DNA of 64,000 bases from Porphyra umbilicalis (lineage: Eukaryota > Rhodophyta > Bangiophyceae > Bangiales > Bangiaceae). How positions within the stretch are numbered: the first letter of the stretch is position 1; each line of letters starts with the position of its first letter. A program made the translations under genes and the position numbers. Below the pieces are notes generated by a model that made no database searches, had not been told where the DNA came from, and worked only from the letters and a program-made list of their open reading frames with translations. Shown piece after piece: positions 57,409 to 64,000 of this stretch. Location: contig KV918827.1 of NCBI GenBank assembly GCA_002049455.2, positions 186,001 to 250,000 of the forward strand, given 5' to 3'.

Positions 57409-60400
57409 ATGACGCCTCCGAGCTCCCCTCGCGCCGTTGCCGCTGCGGCGGCGGCGGCGGCCGCCTCCTCGGCTGCTACTCGCGCCGCCCTGGACGTGGC
57501 CGACGGCTCGTCCCGCATTGCGGCGCCCGCCTGGAGCGGCCCCGAGGGCTTCGCCAAGTACGAGGAGGACGTCACCGTCTGGCGTTTCTTGACCTCGCTG
57601 CCCGCGAACAAGCTGGGCGGCTCGATGCGCATGGCTCTGACCGGTGTCGCCGCCGAGGCGGCCCGCCAGATCCCGGTGGCGGCGCTCATTGAGGACAAGG
57701 GCCACGTCGCGCTGCTCAACGCGCTGCGCACGGCGTTTGGCGGCAGCGACGGTCAGCGCGGCCACGCCGCCTACCGCCGCCTGCGCGTGCTCTACCGCGG
57801 CGACCGTTCGATGGAGGTCTACCTGGCGGACATGGCCGTGGCGTTGGCCGACTGCCGCGCGCACGGCTACTCGTTGGAGGGGAAGTTGGCGGCGGCGCTC
57901 ATCCTGGATCAGGCTGGGCTGGACACCAGCCAGCAGGCGTCCACCGTGGCCCTGGCGGCGTCCTTGCGCGGCGAAGCGGGCTCGGAGGAAGGCGCCGTGT
58001 CGACGGCGCTCCGCGACCTCTGGGGGGGTGCGTCTGTCCTCAAGGCGGCGCCCGACGCCGTCATGATGGTGGTGACTTACGCGGAGCACCAGGCGCTGGC
58101 GGCCCGGCAAACGACGCCGCGGCCGCGCCCGCGGCGCATGCCGCGCAGCCCCAAGGGCGACGACGTGGGGTGCTGGCACTGTGGCATCACGGGCCACATC
58201 CGCCGGGATTGCCGGAAGCGTCTGGCGGAGGAGGCGGCGCGCGGCGGTGCGCCCCCGGGTGGCGGCGGTGCCTCGTCCGGCGCTGGCGGCGGCATGGGCG
58301 GCGGCGGGGGCGGCGGCAGCGACGGCGGCGAGGCCGCGTATGCAGTCCAGGAGACGTGCCACCTGGTCCTCATGGCCACTGGCGCGGCGGAGCCGTCCCT
58401 GGCGGGGCCGGCCGGTGATGTCATCCTGGACATCGGTGCGACTGCGACGGTGGCTGGGGCGGCCTGGGTGGCCGCCTACCTCGCGCTGCTTTCCCCGGTT
58501 GACCAGGCGCGCGTCCGCTCGACGCGCGGGCTGGCCGTGTTCACCTTTGGCGGTGGGGCCTCGCAACGGGCGGTGGAACGGCTGGACTTGCCTGTTCGCG
58601 TGGGCGGTGCCCGTTGCCTCGTGTCCGTGTGGGTGGTTGCGGGCTCCCTGCCCCTGCTCCTGAGCCGTCGCTCGCTCGCGTCGCTCGGCGCAGTGTTGGA
58701 CGTGGCCGCGGGCCGGTTGACCGTCTCTGTGCTCGACGTCACGGTCTCTCTCGCCCTCTCTGCGGCGGGGCATCTGACGTTCAACGCCGTCACGGGCCAG
58801 GGGCGGGTTCTTGGGGTCTCTGGGCCGGCGCCCGTTCGCGCTGTTGCGCTGGTGGCGGTCCTGGCGGCCGTCCTGGACCAGGACTCGGCTGGGTTGGACC
58901 GGGCGGTGCGGAAGCTCCATACCCAGTATGGGCATTGCTCCGCCGCCCGCCTGATCGGCTTGCTGCGGGACCAAGGGGTGACCGACGCGGCGGTTTTTCG
59001 CGCCGTCACCGCGGCGACGACGGCCTGTGACGCCTGCCGTCGCGATGGGCCGCGCCCGCCGCGCCCGCTGGTCGCCATCCCCAAGTCCCTGCCGTTCAAC
59101 GATACGGTGGCGGTCGACCTCGCCTTCCTTCCCCCCTTGGGCATGTTCCTGCACATGGTCGACCTGGGCACGCGGTTCTCCAAGGCGGTCGCCCTCGCCA
59201 ACAAGGAGACGGCTACGGTGACGCAGGCCCTGCTCTCCGGGTGGCTGTCCCACCACGGGGCGCCGCGGGCCATCCTCGCCGACTCGGGGGCGGAGTTTGA
59301 CAGCTCTCTCTTTCTGTCTCTCGCTGAGCGCTTCAACGTGGCGACGCTCTCGACGGCGGCGCAGTCTCACCACTCCATCGGCGTGGTGGAACGCCATAAC
59401 GCCGTCGTCAAGACGATGGTGCGGCGGCTGCGGCCGGACTACCCGTCGGCCCCGCTGCAGGAGCTGCTGGACGCTGCGTGCCTGGCCAAGAACAGTATGA
59501 GCGTCCACAACGGCGCCTCCCCCTTCCAGCTCATGAGCGGCTCCGCGCCGCGCCTCCCGGCGGCACTGACAGACGGCCTGCCGGCGTTGGGCGCGGGGCG
59601 GGTGGCGGGCGACGACGCCCTGCGGACGACGCTGTCGCTGCTGCACGCGGCCCGGGTGGCCCACACGCAGGCCGAAGCCGATGTTTCGCTCCGTCGGGCA
59701 TTGGCCCGCAACGCGACCAATGTGCCCCCGCGCGCCTGGGCGGTGGGGGATGTCGTCTACTACTGGACGGAGGGGGTCCGCTTTTCCCCCGGTGCGTGGC
59801 GTGGGCCGGCGCACGTCACGGACGTGGCCGTGGCCAAAGACGCGGTGCGCCTGCAGCACGGCAACCGTTGGGTGACCCGGCCGGGCAGCCAGGTGCGGCT
59901 GGTGGCCGGCGAGGCGACCCCGTCCGCCCCTCCCGCATCTGCGGCGGCCGGCCCCTCGCCGCCCGCCTCCGCTGCCTCCTCTGCGGCGGCCGCAGATGAC
60001 GCCTCCGCCGCGTTGGGGCCCGGAGCGGGCGCTACCGCCTCCATGCTGGCCAACGCTCGTGCGGCTCTGAGCCGCGTGGGCTCGCCGCCCCCGCCGCCCC
60101 CGCCGCCCCCGCCGGCGGCGCGGTCGGCGTGGTCGGGGCGCACTCGCGGCCGCGCGGCCGCCCCGGTTTGCTTTGCGACTGCGCCGGCCGCGGACGCTGC
60201 GTCGGATGGGGCCTCCCTCCGGGATCGTCGGGTGACTGCCGCCTCCGCGGTGGAGCTGCGTGGGGTCGGACGGGCCGCGCTCGGGGCGCTCGCTGGGCCC
60301 TCCGGTCCGCCCGCGGTTGCCCGCGTCGACGCGCCCATCGGCCTCCGCCCGGGGTCGTGCGGCTCGTCGGGCTCCGCGGGCTCTCCTGTCTCTCCTTTGG

Positions 60401-60789
60401 CTGCGGCGGCAGCGGCCGCGCCGCCTACCGCTGACAACGACGCCACGCACGCCTGCCACCTGTTTGCGCTGCGGCAGTCCCTCGCCTGTGAAACGTGCCC
60501 GCCCGGCGCCGCTCGCGAGCGTCGCCTTGTCCGCGCCCGGGCGCACCTGCTCGGCGCGCTGGCGGCTTCCGACTCGCTGGCGGCCGCGCTCCAGCGCTCC
60601 GGCCGTGCCGAGCACCGCGCGTTCGTCACTCGGCGGGAGCTGCGCCAGCGGGCGGAGGTGCCCCTTGCCAACGCCGGCCGCGCTTTGATGCTGCCATGGC
60701 AGACGAGCTCGGCGCGTGGATGGACCTGTCCGTGTTCGAGGAGGTGGCTTTTGCGGGGCAGCGGGTGCTGTCCACGCGTTGGGTCCTGA
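57409..60789 (+). CDS. Copia gag-protease-integrase polyprotein
   Basis: ATG at 57409 in a good context (GCCGCCATG) opens 1126 codons. Gag spans roughly residues 1-250 and ends in a CCHC zinc knuckle CWHCGITGHIRRDC (C255, C258, H263, C268) followed by a Gly-rich linker. Protease has DIGA at D341 where DSGA or DTGA is usual. The integrase N-terminal zinc site shows LHTQYGH...CDAC; the catalytic core shows VAVDLAF (D570), ILADSGAEF (D625) and GVVERHN (E661), a canonical D,D-35-E. A C-terminal Pro/Ala/Ser-rich linker leads to the start of RT, where this frame goes out of register at about 60682 and runs to an unrelated stop at 60789. Residues after about 1092 are therefore probably not meaningful. 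The long antisense frames opposite are composition artefacts. Confidence 0.95.
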   Translation: MTPPSSPRAVAAAAAAAAASSAATRAALDVADGSSRIAAPAWSGPEGFAKYEEDVTVWRFLTSLPANKLGGSMRMALTGVAAEAARQIPVAALIEDKGHVALLNALRTAFGGSDGQRGHAAYRRLRVLYRGDRSMEVYLADMAVALADCRAHGYSLEGKLAAALILDQAGLDTSQQASTVALAASLRGEAGSEEGAVSTALRDLWGGASVLKAAPDAVMMVVTYAEHQALAARQTTPRPRPRRMPRSPKGDDVGCWHCGITGHIRRDCRKRLAEEAARGGAPPGGGGASSGAGGGMGGGGGGGSDGGEAAYAVQETCHLVLMATGAAEPSLAGPAGDVILDIGATATVAGAAWVAAYLALLSPVDQARVRSTRGLAVFTFGGGASQRAVERLDLPVRVGGARCLVSVWVVAGSLPLLLSRRSLASLGAVLDVAAGRLTVSVLDVTVSLALSAAGHLTFNAVTGQGRVLGVSGPAPVRAVALVAVLAAVLDQDSAGLDRAVRKLHTQYGHCSAARLIGLLRDQGVTDAAVFRAVTAATTACDACRRDGPRPPRPLVAIPKSLPFNDTVAVDLAFLPPLGMFLHMVDLGTRFSKAVALANKETATVTQALLSGWLSHHGAPRAILADSGAEFDSSLFLSLAERFNVATLSTAAQSHHSIGVVERHNAVVKTMVRRLRPDYPSAPLQELLDAACLAKNSMSVHNGASPFQLMSGSAPRLPAALTDGLPALGAGRVAGDDALRTTLSLLHAARVAHTQAEADVSLRRALARNATNVPPRAWAVGDVVYYWTEGVRFSPGAWRGPAHVTDVAVAKDAVRLQHGNRWVTRPGSQVRLVAGEATPSAPPASAAAGPSPPASAASSAAAADDASAALGPGAGATASMLANARAALSRVGSPPPPPPPPPPAARSAWSGRTRGRAAAPVCFATAPAADAASDGASLRDRRVTAASAVELRGVGRAALGALAGPSGPPAVARVDAPIGLRPGSCGSSGSAGSPVSPLAAAAAAAPPTADNDATHACHLFALRQSLACETCPPGAARERRLVRARAHLLGALAASDSLAAALQRSGRAEHRAFVTRRELRQRAEVPLANAGRALMLPWQTSSARGWTCPCSRRWLLRGSGCCPRVGS

Positions 60790-62279
60790 CGGTCAAGGAG
60801 CCCGAGTCGCCGACGGCGCCGCCGCGGCGCAAGGCGCGCCTGGTCGTGCGGGGTTTTGAGGACCCCGACCGTGACGCCGTCGACAGCACGTCCCCGACGG
60901 CGTCGCGCGCCACTCTGCGGACGGTCTTCTCGGCGCTCGCCTCTGCGGGGTTCCTCCCGCGCTCCCTCGACGTGCGGACGGCCTTCCTCCAGGGGATGCC
61001 TTTAGACCGCCCGACCACCGTTTTCGTCCAGCCCCCTCCCCAGGCGCGCGCCCCGGCGGGGGTCATCTGGCGCCTCCGCAAGTGCGCGTACGGCCTCACG
61101 GACGCCCCCCGCCGCTGGTACGAGAGCGTGCTGGCGCTCATGCGCTCGCTGTCCCTGGTGCGCTCGTCGGTGGACCACGGCCTCTTCGCCCGTCACGCGG
61201 ACGGGGCGCTGGAGCTTGCTGTGGCCGTGCATGTGGACGACTTCCTCTTTGGTGGCACGCCCGCGGCTGTCGCCTCCTTTGAGGCGGTTTTGCGTGCGCG
61301 GTTTGCGGCGGGCCCCACGTCGGTGGGGGCCTTCACCTTCACTGGGCTGTCGGTCCGGTCCGACCAGGATGACGCGTCGGGCGCGCTCACCCTCTCTGTC
61401 AACCAGGACGCGTACGTCGACTCCATCGACTCTCTCGTCCTCCCCGACGCCCACCGGGCGGCGCCGACGACGCCGTTGACGGCCGCGGAGCTGACCCTGT
61501 ACCGCCGCGCGACGGGGGCTCTGCTGTGGGCCACTGGTCAGACCCAGCCTTTCCTTGCGTGCGCGGCGGCCCTGCTCGCGCGTCGCTTCACCTGCGCCGT
61601 GGTGGCGGACCTCCGGGCGGCCAATCGGGTGATTGCCGCGGCCCGGGCTGCCCGGCCCTTGCCGCTTACCTTCCCGCCGGTCGGCTCGGGCGGTCGTCTG
61701 CGTCTCTTCGTTGACGCCTCGAGCGTCAAGACGGGCGTCCCGGTGGCGCACACGGGCTACGCTGTCTTTGCCTCGCCCGCGTCTGTGCCGGCGGGGTGGC
61801 TCGCCCCGGACGCGCCGCTGACGCTGCTCGCGTATGGCTCCCACCGCCAGCGGCGCGTGACTCACTCTTCCTTTGCCGCGGAGGTGTACGCCATGCTGGA
61901 GGGCGTCCGCGCGGCGACCGAGGTGGCCGCGGTACACGCGTTGCTCTCTACCGGCGATGAATACCAGCTCGCCCCGCTCGACGTCTACACGGACAACCTG
62001 TCGCTGTACAACACCTTGGACGCTGCCGGCGTGGTCACCCCCAAGGAGGTCGGCGCGGCCGTCCAGGAGCTGCGGGAGCTCTACCACGCGGGCGCCTTGG
62101 CCACCGTCACGTGGCTGCGCGCGCACGGCCAGCTGGCGGACATCCTGACCAAGCCCAACCGCCGGTCGGCGCTTGCGGATGCGCTGCGCTCCGGCTGCTT
62201 CGGCGTGCGGCTCGGTCCGTCCGACTTTTTGTCTAAGTCGTCCTCGGCTCGCGCTTCCCCCTTGGTGGGCTCGGTGTAG
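60684..62279 (+). CDS. Copia reverse transcriptase-RNase H
   Basis: This frame is -1 relative to gag-integrase and is open from about 60495; the homologous protein begins around FDAAMADELGAWMDLSVFEE (60684), the usual start of Copia RT. It then has STRWVLTVKE, KARLVVRGFED, the LDVRTAFLQG block and the catalytic VHVDD (Asp codons 61236-61241; YVDD or similar in most Copia elements). RNase H follows with LFVDASS (about 61712), SSFAAEVYAMLEG, VYTDNLSLYNTL (about 61992) and the terminal QLADILTK segment. Full length and otherwise intact. The frame break lies next to CGCTTTGATG; inserting one base would restore a single Copia polyprotein, so it may be a mutation, a sequencing indel or real frameshifting. 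Confidence 0.93.
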   Translation, partial: FDAAMADELGAWMDLSVFEEVAFAGQRVLSTRWVLTVKEPESPTAPPRRKARLVVRGFEDPDRDAVDSTSPTASRATLRTVFSALASAGFLPRSLDVRTAFLQGMPLDRPTTVFVQPPPQARAPAGVIWRLRKCAYGLTDAPRRWYESVLALMRSLSLVRSSVDHGLFARHADGALELAVAVHVDDFLFGGTPAAVASFEAVLRARFAAGPTSVGAFTFTGLSVRSDQDDASGALTLSVNQDAYVDSIDSLVLPDAHRAAPTTPLTAAELTLYRRATGALLWATGQTQPFLACAAALLARRFTCAVVADLRAANRVIAAARAARPLPLTFPPVGSGGRLRLFVDASSVKTGVPVAHTGYAVFASPASVPAGWLAPDAPLTLLAYGSHRQRRVTHSSFAAEVYAMLEGVRAATEVAAVHALLSTGDEYQLAPLDVYTDNLSLYNTLDAAGVVTPKEVGAAVQELRELYHAGALATVTWLRAHGQLADILTKPNRRSALADALRSGCFGVRLGPSDFLSKSSSARASPLVGSV

Positions 62280-62368
62280 CCCCCCGTCTCGCGACTCTCT
62301 CACGATGTTATGTGTATGGCTGCGCTTCTCCCTGCCGGTGGGGTAGGGTGACTGTTTGTAGGGGTGTG
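62280..62368 (+). promoter_or_regulatory. Copia 3' untranslated stretch with polypurine-like segment
   Basis: Between the RT stop and the 3' LTR. GGTGGGGTAGGGTG at about 62337-62350 is purine-rich and could serve as the polypurine tract, though the bases immediately abutting the LTR (GTAGGGGTG) are not a classical tract. Confidence 0.35.
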
Positions 62369-62649
62369 TGTGAGAGTTGGGATGGGCTGACGACCGCGTG
62401 TCCGCCGTCAGGCGGATGCGCGGCCGGGCGCGAGGACTGGTGCGAGGACTGGTGCGAGGACTGGTGCGAGGACTGGTGCGAGGACTGGCGCGAGGACCCC
62501 GCGGTGGTGCTGTCCGGATTGTGCGGGTGCGGGCGCCAGAAGGCGGGGCGCGCCCGGGATGGGTCGCCCCGCTTGGCTTTATGAGGAGACGGGCTTGGCT
62601 GGGATTAGCCCGGCCAAGCCCAGCATCAAGACAACGACCTTTTCTCACA
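62369..62649 (+). repeat. 3' LTR of Copia element
   Basis: 281 bp, identical by eye to 56816-57096, including the 12-bp tandem repeat. Confidence 0.95.
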
Positions 62650-62654
62650 CTCTG
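62650..62654. repeat. Copia target-site duplication (right)
   Basis: CTCTG, matching 56811-56815. Confidence 0.9.
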
Positions 62655-63280
62655 TGCCGAGCCGCCGCCCGATGGGCTGGTTTTTCCGCCTCGGATGCGT
62701 TGGGTTCCAGCGCCACCGTCCGCCATGACAGTGGTGCGGGTGCCCCCGTCGAGATGAGCGTGCGTTGCCAGCACAGCCGCGGCGGGCTGGGGCGTGGCGC
62801 GCGGGCGGCTCTGTTGTCCCCGCACACCCGCTCCGGGGGGTGTGCCGCCGCGTGCCACCCGCTGCCTGCACGCCTGCAATGGTGCGCGGGAGCGACCGGG
62901 GGCCGCGCAACGGGGTCCCCCGCGTCGCCGCGTCGGCCGCCGGTGGGGCAGCACCGACCACCGTGGCGTTCAGGGCAGCAGGCGTTGCGCCTGCCCCGCC
63001 TTGCCCATCGCGGTGGCGCGATGGCAGGGGAGCCGTGGCAGCCGGGGGGGTAGAGCGGCTGCCGCCTGTCCGACGGGGCGGGGTGGGGTTGCTTAAGACG
63101 TGACCGCAGAGGCGGCCATTGACCCGCCTTCCTCCCTCATCACAGTCGCCTACACCTCCAGCCTCCCGCATTCCACTTTCCTCCGCCGCACCTCAACCAC
63201 ACCCCCCACCACCGCCGCGCACTTTGACCACCCGGCTGCCACCGTTCTCCCCTCCCCCCCCCCCCCCCCCTTCCCTCGCA
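62655..63280. other. Upstream region of the terminal gene
   Basis: No coding sequence recognised. From about 63120 the sequence becomes pyrimidine-rich, ending in a C run of about 17 (63254-63270) just upstream of the ATG at 63281, which suggests the 5' UTR or core promoter of that gene. The Copia element is inserted roughly 630 bp upstream of the start codon. Confidence 0.45.
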
Positions 63281-64000
63281 ATGGCGTTTACCAAGCTGTC
63301 GGCGCTCGCCGCCGCCGCCGCCCTCGTCTCTGTCGCCGCGGCCACCGAGGCGGACCTCGCCGCCCCTGCCGACCGCCAGTACACGTACGATGGGGGCTCG
63401 TCGGCGCCCGCTGCCACCGCCCGCTCCGGCTGCCGGACGGTCTCGGAGAAGTGCGGCTCCGACTGCAAGACGGAGAAGAAGTGCGTGCAACACGGGTGCA
63501 ACAAGGAAGCCGCGTACAAGTGCTCCAAGGACGTGACGGAGAAGTACGACTGCCACCTCGAGCGCTCCTTTGCGTGTAAGAAGAAGGAGTTCAAGTCGTA
63601 CGACTGCGACAAGTGGGTGACCAAGTTCGTCCACGACGGCTGCGAGAAGCAGGTCACCAAGACGTTTGGCTGCCACAAGGACGAGCACACGACGTGCCAA
63701 AAGGAGCGCATCGTGTCGGTCCAGTGCGACCGCAAGGAGCAAGTGCCATGCAAGAAGAGCTACGATGCCAAGTGCAGCAAGTGGGTGGCCAAAACGTGCC
63801 ACAAGACGGAGCACAAGAGCGAGCCGTGTACAAAGACGTACAAGAAGGAGGTCAAGTGGGCCCACGGTGGCCACTATGGCTACGATGGCAAGCCGTGGTT
63901 TGAGACCATTGCCTACCCGTCGACGTGCTCCAAGGACGTGTCGGTCGACTATGACTGCGGGTACAACAAGGAGTACACGTGCCAGAAGGAGTACGACGCG
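63281..64000 (+). CDS. Secreted lysine- and cysteine-rich protein (5' part, runs off the window)
   Basis: ATG at 63281 in context CTCGCAATGG opens 240 codons with no stop before the window end, so the gene is partial. Residues 1-21 (MAFTKLSALAAAAALVSVAA) look like a signal peptide with cleavage near the AAA-TEA junction. After a short Ala/Gly/Ser segment (to about residue 47) come 20 cysteines in about 190 residues, with Lys/Glu-rich spacers. Spacing is strikingly regular, mostly 7 or 9 residues between cysteines, with motifs such as YDC, FGC and KxxxxYxC. No catalytic motif or membrane segment is visible in this part. The composition suggests an extracellular, disulfide-rich structural or matrix protein; I do not recognise the family. 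It is the only probable host gene in the window. Confidence 0.8.
   Translation, partial: MAFTKLSALAAAAALVSVAAATEADLAAPADRQYTYDGGSSAPAATARSGCRTVSEKCGSDCKTEKKCVQHGCNKEAAYKCSKDVTEKYDCHLERSFACKKKEFKSYDCDKWVTKFVHDGCEKQVTKTFGCHKDEHTTCQKERIVSVQCDRKEQVPCKKSYDAKCSKWVAKTCHKTEHKSEPCTKTYKKEVKWAHGGHYGYDGKPWFETIAYPSTCSKDVSVDYDCGYNKEYTCQKEYDA

Larger units (their letters stand above)
56811..62654 (+). mobile_element. Ty1/Copia LTR retrotransposon, complete with target duplication
   Basis: Element of 5834 bp (56816-62649) with two 281-bp LTRs that I read as identical, flanked by a 5-bp target duplication CTCTG (56811-56815, 62650-62654). LTR ends are TGTGAGA...TCTCACA. Order of domains is gag with zinc knuckle, protease, integrase, reverse transcriptase, RNase H; integrase before RT defines Copia/Ty1. 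A -1 frame change separates integrase from RT. Identical LTRs indicate recent insertion. Confidence 0.96.

Noticed and set aside
57355..60615. 1086-codon open frame antisense to the Copia gag-integrase gene
   Set aside because: Stop-poor antisense frame caused by strong GC codon bias; the sense strand carries all recognisable motifs.
61002..62954. 650-codon open frame antisense to Copia RT and the 3' LTR
   Set aside because: Antisense shadow of RT/RNase H running into the LTR; no family features.

Overview
This is eukaryotic, GC-rich nuclear DNA made almost entirely of repeats and transposable elements. There is no bacterial operon structure and I recognise no rRNA or tRNA gene. Long GC runs, Ala/Gly/Pro-rich reading frames, a Copia retrotransposon and a plant/algal-type PIF/Harbinger transposon together point to a GC-rich alga or protist. 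A bangiophyte red alga of the Porphyra/Pyropia kind is my best guess, but that is inference only.

Layout. (1) 1-37158: a head-to-tail satellite array of about 110 sequenced copies of a 330-332 bp unit. Each unit is itself a dimer of two diverged monomers (A about 158 bp, B about 173 bp). Three sequence blocks are visible (1-9478, 10020-about 22391, 22392-37158). A 541-bp run of N at 9479-10019 lies exactly at the first block boundary, and the array degenerates towards its right edge. (2) 37159-42429: a patchwork of a possible retroelement gag-like remnant abutting the satellite, a 20-bp minisatellite, GC-rich minisatellite DNA, a diverged fold-back-family repeat and a 449-bp MITE with TA target duplication nested in that repeat. 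(3) 42433-51351: a full-length PIF/Harbinger DNA transposon with perfect 29-bp terminal inverted repeats and a TTA target duplication. It carries a transposase gene (plus strand) and a convergent zinc-motif/Myb-SANT gene (minus strand). (4) 51355-56810: a hairpin next to a TATA-like box, GC-rich minisatellite, and a near-perfect inverted repeat (two arms of about 650 bp around a 154-bp loop). (5) 56811-62654: a complete, apparently very recent Ty1/Copia LTR retrotransposon with LTRs identical by eye and a CTCTG target duplication. (6) 63281 to the window end: the 5' part of a probable host gene for a secreted, lysine-rich, cysteine-rich protein with a periodic Cys pattern.

How the parts work together. 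In the Harbinger element the DDE transposase and the Myb/SANT protein are the usual two-protein set (catalysis plus DNA binding). Both reading frames carry breaks in this copy: two in-frame stops in the transposase, and a -1 frame switch plus one in-frame stop in the partner. It may therefore be a young but dead copy, or there may be unrecognised splicing. The Copia element encodes gag, protease, integrase, reverse transcriptase and RNase H, with a -1 frame change between integrase and RT. The satellite, with its dimeric higher-order organisation and roughly nucleosome-sized monomers, is a candidate centromeric or subtelomeric array.
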